A stretch of 8,352 nt of DNA, from the NCBI GenBank assembly GCA_944331945.1, contig CALVJC010000089.1:1-8352 (forward strand). Direction: 5' to 3'. This DNA comes from an uncultured Bacilli bacterium. GTDB taxonomy: Bacteria > Bacillota_I > Bacilli_A > RF39 > UBA660. The notes under the pieces are model-generated. The model had not been told where the DNA came from. It was given only the letters and a program-made list of their open reading frames with translations, and did not search any database. This document shows, one piece after another, positions 1 to 5,015 of the stretch. The position numbers and the translations under genes are program-made. The stretch's first letter is position 1, and each line of letters starts with the position of its first letter.

Positions 1-41
1 CACGCAGAAGATCGCGGGTTCGAGCCCCGTCGGAACCGCCA
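1..41 (+). tRNA. tRNA-Asp (GTC), 3' part only
   Basis: The window opens inside the anticodon loop. The first base fits the last anticodon base of GTC, followed by loop bases AC, the 3' anticodon stem GCAGA, variable loop AGATC, T arm GCGGG-TTCGAGC-CCCGT, acceptor strand CGGAACC, discriminator G and an encoded CCA. The G discriminator and the resemblance to Bacillus tRNA-Asp support Asp. The first two anticodon bases lie outside the window, so tRNA-Glu (TTC) or tRNA-Val cannot be fully excluded. It is followed 8 bases later by tRNA-Phe, as in a tRNA array. Confidence 0.8.
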
Positions 42-49
42 TTTATTTT

Positions 50-125
50 GGCTTCATAGCTCAGTCGGTAGAGCAAGGGACTGAAAATCCCTGTGTCGCT
101 GGTTCGATTCCCGCTGGAGCCACCA
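50..125 (+). tRNA. tRNA-Phe (GAA)
   Basis: A complete 76-nt cloverleaf. The acceptor GGCTTCA pairs with TGGAGCC with one T-G wobble. The anticodon arm is AGGGA-CTGAAAA-TCCCT with anticodon GAA at 83-85. The T loop is TTCGATT and the discriminator is A followed by an encoded CCA at 123-125. It is the last tRNA of the visible array and is followed by an intrinsic terminator. Confidence 0.97.
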
Positions 126-144
126 GATTGATTATTACTCTACT

Positions 145-193
145 TTGAGTTGAAATTGTAAAACGACTTGTCAAAAAGTCGTTTTTATGTTAT
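145..193 (+). repeat. 49-bp direct repeat, left copy
   Basis: This copy aligns without gaps to 2289-2337 with 6 mismatches (149, 150, 170, 178, 181 and 182), giving 43 of 49 identical bases and a 19-base perfect core at 151-169. It contains the tRNA-array terminator in intact form. The two copies bracket the ABC exporter gene at a spacing of 2144 bp. It could be a duplication made when that segment was inserted, or a dispersed intergenic repeat of this genome. Confidence 0.8.
160..186 (+). terminator. Intrinsic terminator of the tRNA array
   Basis: The 10-bp perfect stem AAAACGACTT (160-169) / AAGTCGTTTT (176-185) has a 6-nt loop and ends in a T run. It lies 35 bases after tRNA-Phe and suits termination of the tRNA transcript. 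The same sequence forms the core of the 49-bp direct repeat whose second copy lies at 2289-2337. Confidence 0.8.
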
Positions 194-314
194 GTATGTA
201 AATGAAGAAAACTTCATAAAATATTAAGGAACATTCAATATTCTCGTGTTGAGTGTTACCCAATAATTAGTGTAGCACCTAATTCAACGCTTGGTTAGGT
301 GCACTTTTATTTTA
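188..314 (+). ncRNA. Candidate structured small RNA ending in a terminator
   Basis: This gene-free stretch holds three inverted repeats in series: ATGAAG/CTTCAT (202-207/212-217), AACATTCAA/TTGAGTGTT (230-238/249-257, one G-T wobble), and a strong hairpin at 275-302 followed by a T-rich tail. TTGTCA (168-173) and TATGTA (191-196) at 17-bp spacing are a weak promoter-like pair. A + strand transcript of roughly 110 nt would therefore be structured and have a terminator. I recognise no known RNA family and the start is speculative. The hairpins could instead be 3' processing or terminator structures for the convergent ABC gene. Confidence 0.25.
275..314 (+). terminator. Strong hairpin with T-rich tail on + strand
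   Basis: Stem GCACCTAA (275-282) / TTAGGTGC (295-302) is extended inward by TCAA/TTGG around a CGC loop with one bulged base. The + strand tail is ACTTTTATTTT. It lies 48 bases beyond the stop codon of the convergent ABC gene. Read on the - strand the tail is poor in T, so + strand termination fits better, although no + strand gene precedes it apart from the already terminated tRNAs. Confidence 0.5.
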
Positions 315-350
315 GAATTACAAGAAGTGTTAAATCGATAATTGAGATAT

Positions 351-2090
351 TTAAGCTGCTTCACAGTTATATAATTCTTTATATTTATCACATCTTTTAT
401 ACAACTCTTTATGAGTACCAATATCAACAATATTTCCATGATCTACAACTACTATTTTATCACATTTATTCACGGTAGATAATCTATGAGCAATAATCAA
501 AATCGTTTTATCTTTATCTAATCCATAAATTGCTTTTTGAACTTTATCTTGCGTAACATTATCTAGGGCACTTGTCGCTTCATCAAATAAAATTATATTG
601 CTTTTCTTTAATAGTGTTCTAGCAATTGCAAGTCTTTGCTTTTCACCACCACTTAACATTACTCCACCTTCGCCAACAAAAGTATTAAACTTATCATCAA
701 GGTTCATGATAACGTCATAAATATCTGCCCTCTTACAAGCTTCTATCACTTCAGCCTTAGAAGCATTTAAGTTACCTATTTTTAAATTATCTAATACTGA
801 GAAATTAAAAATATAGGGATTTTGGGGTATTAAAGTTATATTTTTTCTTATTGACTGATTCGAAATATTGTTAATTTCTTCCCCATCTATCAAAATATGG
901 CCTTTATCTAAGGAATATAATCTAGTCAATAATTTAAATATCGTACTTTTGCCACTACCAGAACTACCAACAAACCCAACTCTCTCCCCTGGATTAATTG
1001 TGAAACTTATATTCTTTAAAACATTATCTTTATCATAAGCGAAAGATACATCCTTAAATTCAATTTTACCCCTTAATCTATCTGCTTTTTTACCGTTATC
1101 ACTTTCTTTCTCAAAAGTATCACCTATTACTTCAAATACTCTTGTGGCACTCAAATTAAAGTTTTTAACATACATAGAAAAGCTATTATAAAAATTTAAT
1201 AAATTATCCACTCTAGGCTTATAGGTATATAAAATAACAAAGTTAGCGATAGTAAGGCTATTTAAATATACTAATAAGCTACCTAAAGCAAAAAATACAA
1301 CATCAAATAAATCACTAACACTTCCTGAAATAAATTGAAACTTAGAAGTTATTTTGACAATACCTATTCTCTCATCGTTAATGTCTTTTAATTGTTTTCT
1401 AGTCCTTTTTAAAATACCAGATTGGGCATCTAATAATTTAATATCTTGCAATCCCCTAACGATCTCTGATATAAGTCCGGTTTTCTTCTCACTAATTAAT
1501 CGCATTTTTTTCGCTTTCTCATAATAAATATTGGTTCTTTTCGTCTCTATTATCACTATAATTATAAAAGAAATTACAAAATATAAAAACATATATTTAT
1601 TTATAACAAAGATAGCTAAGAAAACACCTATATTAGAAATCATATTTATGGCAATCGAACATAAATGAGAAAAAGTATTAATTATCTCTTCGGTGTCATT
1701 ATTTATACGATCCACAAACATACCCGTAGTATTATTTTCTATCTCTGATGTTTTTATTTTTAATGTTTCTTCAAACATTTTAATCTGGGCATTTGTAGTA
1801 GCTTTTATAGAATATAATTCAAAGATTTTTCTAAAAAAGTAGGTTACTACGTTTCGTAACATTTCAATAAAGAACATGATAATTGCCACTACCATCAATT
1901 CTTTTAATAATCCATCTGTAAGTTTTAAAATTAATTGAGCAGAAAACAAAGGAATAATAAAACCTATCCCGGCAAGTATTAAAGATAAGAAAATAATCAA
2001 TATAAAATATAGTTTTTCCTCCTTCACAAAATACCAACTCATCTTTAAATTTGTCTTTAATTCTTTAAAATCTTTTTTTATCTTTTTCAT
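351..2090 (-). CDS. ABC exporter half-transporter (fused permease and ATPase)
   Basis: This 579-residue protein is a typical type IV ABC exporter half that would act as a dimer in the cytoplasmic membrane. Numbering from the ATG at 2090, six hydrophobic segments occupy roughly 27-47, 65-85, 145-162, 165-182, 255-277 and 280-300. The ATPase domain follows with Walker A GSSGSGKST (375-383), Q-loop Q423, signature LSGGE (479-483), Walker B ILFDE (500-504), D-loop SALD and switch H535, so it should be catalytically intact. Substrate cannot be read from sequence. Relatives export lipids, drugs or peptides, and no peptidase C39 domain is present. A TTG three bases upstream is less likely as the start: the AAGGGGGGAG ribosome site (2104 to 2095) spaces properly only with the ATG. 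The gene sits alone, beside a tRNA array and between copies of a direct repeat, and is AT-rich, suggesting acquisition. Confidence 0.93.
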   Translation of the reverse strand: MKKIKKDFKELKTNLKMSWYFVKEEKLYFILIIFLSLILAGIGFIIPLFSAQLILKLTDGLLKELMVVAIIMFFIEMLRNVVTYFFRKIFELYSIKATTNAQIKMFEETLKIKTSEIENNTTGMFVDRINNDTEEIINTFSHLCSIAINMISNIGVFLAIFVINKYMFLYFVISFIIIVIIETKRTNIYYEKAKKMRLISEKKTGLISEIVRGLQDIKLLDAQSGILKRTRKQLKDINDERIGIVKITSKFQFISGSVSDLFDVVFFALGSLLVYLNSLTIANFVILYTYKPRVDNLLNFYNSFSMYVKNFNLSATRVFEVIGDTFEKESDNGKKADRLRGKIEFKDVSFAYDKDNVLKNISFTINPGERVGFVGSSGSGKSTIFKLLTRLYSLDKGHILIDGEEINNISNQSIRKNITLIPQNPYIFNFSVLDNLKIGNLNASKAEVIEACKRADIYDVIMNLDDKFNTFVGEGGVMLSGGEKQRLAIARTLLKKSNIILFDEATSALDNVTQDKVQKAIYGLDKDKTILIIAHRLSTVNKCDKIVVVDHGNIVDIGTHKELYKRCDKYKELYNCEAA

Positions 2091-2127
2091 CAAACTCCCC
2101 CCTTAAAAAAAGATTTGTATCTTAAGA

Positions 2128-2155
2128 ATAACATTACAGTTAACTGGAGAGTCAA
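2128..2155 (-). promoter_or_regulatory. Putative promoter of the ABC exporter with palindromic spacer
   Basis: On the - strand, TTGACT (2155 to 2150) is followed after 16 bases by TGTTAT (2133 to 2128), a plausible vegetative promoter about 38 bases before the start codon. The spacer holds the perfect 10-bp palindrome CAGTTAACTG (2137-2146), positioned where a repressor could block RNA polymerase. The -10 match is moderate. Confidence 0.45.
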
Positions 2156-2199
2156 TAGAGAAATAGATTTTTTGTAGAGCGGACTATAAACTAAGTATT

Positions 2200-2228
2200 C
2201 TATTCAAAGATTTTATGAATAGTTTTTT
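2200..2228 (+). terminator. Orphan intrinsic terminator in the divergent intergenic region
   Basis: The perfect 7-bp stem CTATTCA (2200-2206) / TGAATAG (2216-2222) has a 9-nt loop and is followed by six T (2223-2228). It faces the + strand but lies upstream of the CYTH gene and behind the 5' end of the - strand ABC gene, so no visible gene feeds into it. It may end antisense or read-through transcription, or remain from a lost gene. Confidence 0.5.
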
Positions 2229-2288
2229 CTTGTCTTTTCATATTTATGTTAAAGCCAGATAGAGACATCAGATGATTGATGCTTTCCT

Positions 2289-2337
2289 TTGAAGTGAAAT
2301 TGTAAAACGACTTATCAAAAAATCACTTTTATGTTAT
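2289..2337 (+). repeat. 49-bp direct repeat, right copy
   Basis: This is the partner of 145-193 with 43 of 49 bases identical. Three of the six differences fall in the 3' arm of the terminator stem and break base pairs, so this copy probably no longer terminates. Its right edge supplies part of an extended -10 element (TGTTATCAT) in front of the CYTH gene. Confidence 0.8.
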
Positions 2338-2340
2338 CAT
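2312..2340 (+). promoter_or_regulatory. Possible extended -10 promoter for the CYTH gene
   Basis: TGTTATCAT (2332-2340) fits an extended -10 element (TGn plus TATCAT, 4 of 6 to consensus). A weak -35-like TTATCA lies at 2312-2317 with 17-bp spacing. It is about 55 bases before the ATG at 2396. It lies largely inside the right repeat copy, and the left copy has the poorer TGTTATGTA at the same place. Confidence 0.35.
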
Positions 2341-2395
2341 AAAATAAAGTTTTGAATACATTTTCAAGTCAGCAGACAATTTATATGGAGGCCTT

Positions 2396-2965
2396 ATGGA
2401 AATAGTTGAAGTTGGTATAAAGCTAAAAAAAGGAATGGATTATTATGACACGTTATTAAAAAATAAAGGTTTTGTGAATGATTTTAATGTTAAAACACAT
2501 GATATTTATTACACAAATCAAATTTTAGATGGCTTCCGTGAAAGCGATATGAAAAAGGCTTGCATTCGATTAAGAAGTTGTGATGATGGTTTCTATCAAG
2601 TTCAAAATAATTTGTTAAAAGAAATAGATATTAATGAGGTTCCTCTTAGCAGTTTAGGAGAATTTGAAGAAAAATTATTTAAATTTGGGTATAAGAAAAT
2701 ATTTGATACTCTTAAATATGATCATCATTACTCAAAAAAAGACATGAATAGTAAAATTCAATTACAAGAGATTAACGATATAGGATTACTCGTTTATTAC
2801 GATAACGAACTTTATTATGATATGCCATTAGAGGCGCAAAGAAAAAAATTAATTGATGAGTTAATTTCCTATGGTTTTGATGAAATCAGTTATAAGACCT
2901 TGGGATTAGACAAATTAAGAACATTATATTACAAAAGGGAATGTTATAGTGAAAATCAAAATTAA
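2396..2965 (+). CDS. CYTH-like domain protein with degenerate active-site motifs
   Basis: This 189-residue protein resembles the CYTH superfamily (CyaB-type adenylate cyclases and thiamine triphosphatases). Visible landmarks are an N-terminal strand MEIVEVGIKLKKG at the place of the ExExK motif, DIYYTN (36-41, compare D.YFDT), ACIRLR (55-60, compare LRIR), and a closing part with EINDIGLLVYYDN (125-137) and the helix MPLEAQRKKLIDELISYGF. The ExExK motif reads EVGIK, so its second acidic residue is Gly, and the acidic residues normally near the GLG.fvEiE strand are replaced by tyrosines. Metal-dependent triphosphate chemistry may therefore be lost, leaving perhaps a ligand-binding role. The start is fixed by GGAGG at 2387-2391, 4 bases before the ATG. 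It ends in tandem TAA codons. It is divergent from the ABC gene and similarly AT-rich; a functional link is possible but not shown. The family call is moderate. Confidence 0.6.
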   Translation: MEIVEVGIKLKKGMDYYDTLLKNKGFVNDFNVKTHDIYYTNQILDGFRESDMKKACIRLRSCDDGFYQVQNNLLKEIDINEVPLSSLGEFEEKLFKFGYKKIFDTLKYDHHYSKKDMNSKIQLQEINDIGLLVYYDNELYYDMPLEAQRKKLIDELISYGFDEISYKTLGLDKLRTLYYKRECYSENQN

Positions 2966-2994
2966 TAAGTTGTAAATATGAAATAGTTGGTATC

Positions 2995-3023
2995 TTGAAT
3001 TTTCTACTCTTCTATTCTATACT
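2995..3023 (+). promoter_or_regulatory. Vegetative promoter of the NifU-domain gene
   Basis: TTGAAT (2995-3000), a 17-bp spacer and TATACT (3018-3023) make a near-consensus SigA promoter. Transcription should begin around 3030, only some 10 bases before the ATG, placing the GGTGAT ribosome site at the very 5' end of the message. The gene can thus be expressed independently of the CYTH gene. Confidence 0.7.
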
Positions 3024-3039
3024 TAGGTTGGTGATAACT

Positions 3040-3276
3040 ATGGAAACAGAAGCAAAAATTTTAGCTTTAATTGATGAACTTCGTCCTTTTTTAATTAGTG
3101 ATGGAGGAAATTTAGAGTTTGTTAAGTTTGAAGATGGTATTGTTTATGTGCGATTAACAGGGGCTTGTGCGAATTGTGGCTTTTCCGATATTACATTAAA
3201 AGATGGAATTGAACAAATGCTGATGAATGAAATTCCGGAAGTACAAGAAGTTCGTAATCTTAACGATTCATTTTAG
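3040..3276 (+). CDS. NifU C-terminal domain iron-sulfur protein (YutI/Nfu-like)
   Basis: This 78-residue cytoplasmic protein has the stand-alone NifU C-terminal (Nfu) fold, an Fe-S cluster carrier that binds a cluster through a CxxC pair at a dimer interface and passes it to apo-proteins. Visible markers are the N-terminal helix with LRPFLISDGGNLEFV, the strand IVYVRLTGACANCGF with Cys43 and Cys46, TLKDGIEQ, and the end IPEVQEV. Length and order match B. subtilis YutI. The ATG at 3040 is preferred because GGTGAT precedes it by 4 bases and the family N-terminus starts there; the in-frame TTG at 2995 is the -35 element of the gene's promoter. The last 9 bases overlap the convergent YutH-like gene. 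Family assignment is firm; the exact client proteins are unknown. Confidence 0.93.
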   Translation: METEAKILALIDELRPFLISDGGNLEFVKFEDGIVYVRLTGACANCGFSDITLKDGIEQMLMNEIPEVQEVRNLNDSF

Positions 3277-4170
3277 CCAATCCGGAATGGGAAGGGTTTG
3301 TTTTTGCATGGCTTTATGCCAAATTTCTTTTAGGAAGGCTTCATAGTCTTCCGTTTTTTGGGTGTATTTTAAAATGCTCTTCTCTTCTTCAATATCATTA
3401 ATAATTTTTTCATAACAATCAAAATAATAACTAGGAAATAGAAGACGAGCGAGTAGTCTTGGTAAGTTTCCTTTTGATAATATTATCTGCTCTAACAGTT
3501 CCTCTAACTTTACTTCTGTTATTTGGTTATCCCAGAAAAGATTCTTTAGATATTCGGCCATATCTCGTTCTTGGTAATCCAGAATAATATTTAAGGGATC
3601 GTTTATTTCTTCTAATGTTTGCTGTTTCGTAAGGCGACGATGAGCAATTCCAATGTTTTGTCTTCCCCCTTCTCTATTTTCTACTTCTTTGATATAACTA
3701 ATGGCATTTTCAGCTAAACCAATATAATAATCTAAACTGTTATAAAGAAGTGGATATTTATTTTTAATATAGGCTTTTTGATACTCAAAATAGTCTATTT
3801 TCTTTATCCAGAGGTCATACCAGTTGGAGTGGTTTAAAAGTGGAAAGTTGGGGATAGGAAGAGGCAAATAAAGAGGATTTTGGAACTGATTCCATTGTTG
3901 ATTGCGATTTTGGGTAAAAAAAGCAGTTAAAAGATAAAAATGGTTTTCTATTTGACTTAAGTATTGACCCATTTGGTTTTTTATTATTTTAGGAAACTGA
4001 TCAAAAGGCAATAACATATTTAGTTCTACGATTTGTTTTATTTCTTGCTCGGAACGATGGATAGGAATTAATTGATAATTGATATTATCTTTGGAAAAAA
4101 AGAAACGGCCCTTCTTTTTCCATATCGATTCTGGATAAAGATGATAATAATAAAAAAGAGCATTTTGCAT
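3268..4170 (-). CDS. yutH: YutH-like spore coat-associated protein (CotS/kinase-fold family)
   Basis: This 300-residue soluble protein resembles the YutH/CotS group, which shares the aminoglycoside phosphotransferase fold and is linked to the spore coat. The central IGIAHRRL (173-180), with H177 at the Brenner-motif place, is followed by NDPLNIILDYQERDMAEYL (190-208), where D198 sits at the usual metal-binding Asp and the second part resembles the helix after it. The canonical HGD triad is AHRR here, so phosphotransfer may be weak or absent. The C-terminus ends LPIPDWLK. YutH and YutI are also near neighbours in B. subtilis as I recall it, which supports the name. The start is set by GAGGAG (4182 to 4177) 6 bases before the ATG. 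It lies 49 bases after the terminator of the short coil gene. The alternative is an unrelated divergent kinase-fold protein. Confidence 0.65.
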   Translation of the reverse strand: MQNALFYYYHLYPESIWKKKGRFFFSKDNINYQLIPIHRSEQEIKQIVELNMLLPFDQFPKIIKNQMGQYLSQIENHFYLLTAFFTQNRNQQWNQFQNPLYLPLPIPNFPLLNHSNWYDLWIKKIDYFEYQKAYIKNKYPLLYNSLDYYIGLAENAISYIKEVENREGGRQNIGIAHRRLTKQQTLEEINDPLNIILDYQERDMAEYLKNLFWDNQITEVKLEELLEQIILSKGNLPRLLARLLFPSYYFDCYEKIINDIEEEKSILKYTQKTEDYEAFLKEIWHKAMQKQTLPIPDWLK

Positions 4171-4187
4171 AGCGATCTCCTCACTAT

Positions 4188-4193
4188 TTTATA
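4188..4193 (-). promoter_or_regulatory. Possible -10 element for the YutH-like gene
   Basis: TATAAA (4193 to 4188) within TCATATAAAATAG lies 17 bases before the start codon, downstream of the terminator at 4204-4232. No convincing -35 is seen. The embedded CATATAAA also resembles the -10 of mother-cell sporulation sigma factors but lacks the final T. With so little space, terminator read-through may be the main source of transcription. Confidence 0.25.
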
Positions 4194-4203
4194 TGATTTT
4201 TTA

Positions 4204-4232
4204 CAAAGAAAAAGAACGATTACTTCGTTCTT
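4204..4232 (-). terminator. Intrinsic terminator of the short coiled-coil gene
   Basis: On the - strand, AAGAACGA (4232 to 4225), a 5-nt loop and TCGTTCTT (4219 to 4212) form a perfect 8-bp stem followed by TTTCTTTG. The TAA stop codon (4222-4220) lies in the loop. A related hairpin sits at the end of the long paralogue at the same place relative to its stop codon. Confidence 0.75.
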
Positions 4233-4531
4233 CTCTTTCCTCTTGAGGTTAATCCTAATATTGCTTCTTGCATTTTTACCATTCGTTCAAAATTAGCATT
4301 TTCTTTGGCAATTTTAGAATTTGTATCTTCCACCTCTTCATCTAATTCTTGATTTCTTCTCTCTAAATTTTGAAGATTACTTTTTAAAGTACCAATTAAT
4401 TCTTCGGTTTCCCTTTTCGCTTTTTGAGTTCTTGTTTCTGCTTGTTCCAATTGAAGTTGCGAATTTTTTAAAGCATCTTCTTTTGTTTGTACTTCTTGTT
4501 GTACTTGATGATAGCGCTCAATGAGAGCAAA
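4208..4531 (-). repeat. Paralogous tandem duplication, short copy
   Basis: The DNA encoding residues 36-130 of the short protein plus its 3' end corresponds to 4662-5015. Homology runs beyond the stop codon: GTAATCGTTCTTTTTC here (4223 to 4208) against GTAACCGTTCTTTCTC (4677 to 4662) there, so the duplication copied the terminator region too. Confidence 0.8.
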
Positions 4532-4636
4532 GTCATCCTCTTGTTCTAAAGAAGCTTTTTCTTTTGTGACTTCTCTACTTAAATTAGAGGGTGAAAAAAT
4601 CATTTCGCGCTCGTTTTGTTCCATATCTTTGGTCAT
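4220..4636 (-). CDS. Short coiled-coil protein, paralogue of the long protein's C-terminus
   Basis: This 138-residue protein is of unknown function. Residues 1-30 are a polar head without clear similarity to the long protein, and residues 36-130 are a coiled coil 62% identical (59 of 95, no gaps) to residues 445-539 of the 557-residue protein encoded just upstream. A strict heptad register runs I81, L84, L88, L91, N95, L98, V102, T105, I109, E112, F116, with an Asn in the core as in many two-stranded coils. There is no signal peptide or membrane segment, so it is probably cytoplasmic, and it ends in a basic tail (SRGKRRTK). The start is supported by AAGGAGG ending 4 bases before the ATG. It follows the long gene after 37 bases and is probably co-transcribed, with its own strong terminator. 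It may cap, regulate or co-assemble with the long protein (inference). Confidence 0.85.
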   Translation of the reverse strand: MTKDMEQNEREMIFSPSNLSREVTKEKASLEQEDDFALIERYHQVQQEVQTKEDALKNSQLQLEQAETRTQKAKRETEELIGTLKSNLQNLERRNQELDEEVEDTNSKIAKENANFERMVKMQEAILGLTSRGKRRTK

Positions 4637-4656
4637 AAATCCTCCTTTTTATTGCT

Positions 4657-4695
4657 TAACCGAGAAAGAACGGTTACATTGTTTTCGCCGTTCTT
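4657..4695 (-). promoter_or_regulatory. Competing hairpins at the stop codon of the long coil gene
   Basis: On the - strand, AAGAACGG (4695 to 4688) can pair with CCGTTCTT (4673 to 4666), giving an 8-bp stem that corresponds to the terminator of the short gene. Its tail TCTCGG is poor in T. A second stem, TAACCG (4676 to 4671) with CGGTTA (4662 to 4657), uses the same CCG and excludes the first. The structure may be a weakened, partly read-through terminator that sets the ratio of long to short protein (inference). Confidence 0.45.
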
Positions 4696-5015
4696 ATTTC
4701 TCCTTTATTTTCAGAAGTCATTTCATTTCGTGTCATTTCTAAAATTGCTTTTTGCATCTTCATCGTTCTTTCGAAGCTTGCATTTTCTTGCTCTATTTTT
4801 GAGTTTGTTGCTTCTACTTGACTATTTAACTCTTCGTTTCTTCTTTCTAATCCTTGAAGATTTGTTTTTAACGTATTTACAAGTTCTTCCGTTTCTTTTT
4901 TCGCTTTTGCTGCCCTACTCATTGCTTGCTGTAATTTTTCTTGTGATTGAGCAAGTGTTTCTTCTTTGGATTGTACTTCTTGTTGCGCTTTGGAATAACG
5001 ATCTAAGATTGCAAA
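4662..5015 (-). repeat. Paralogous tandem duplication, long-gene copy
   Basis: This copy encodes residues 445-539 of the long protein and its divergent C-terminal tail, then the stop codon and hairpin. It matches 4208-4531 in protein sequence and in the 16 bases spanning the stop codon (14 of 16 identical). Confidence 0.8.

Noticed and set aside
50..125. tRNA-Phe 3' end as an integration (att) site
   Set aside because: No copy of the tRNA 3' end is found in the window; the repeated sequence lies downstream of the tRNA, and no integrase or transposase gene is present.
2995..3039. N-terminal extension of the NifU-domain protein from a TTG at 2995
   Set aside because: The TTG is part of a near-consensus -35 element, no ribosome site precedes it, the added residues do not fit the family, and GGTGAT directs the ATG at 3040.
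3277..3315. Weak inverted repeat CCAATCC/GGAATGG and a T run after the NifU-domain gene as a + strand terminator
   Set aside because: The arms meet without a loop and contain a mismatch; only three or so pairs remain in a real hairpin, too weak to call.
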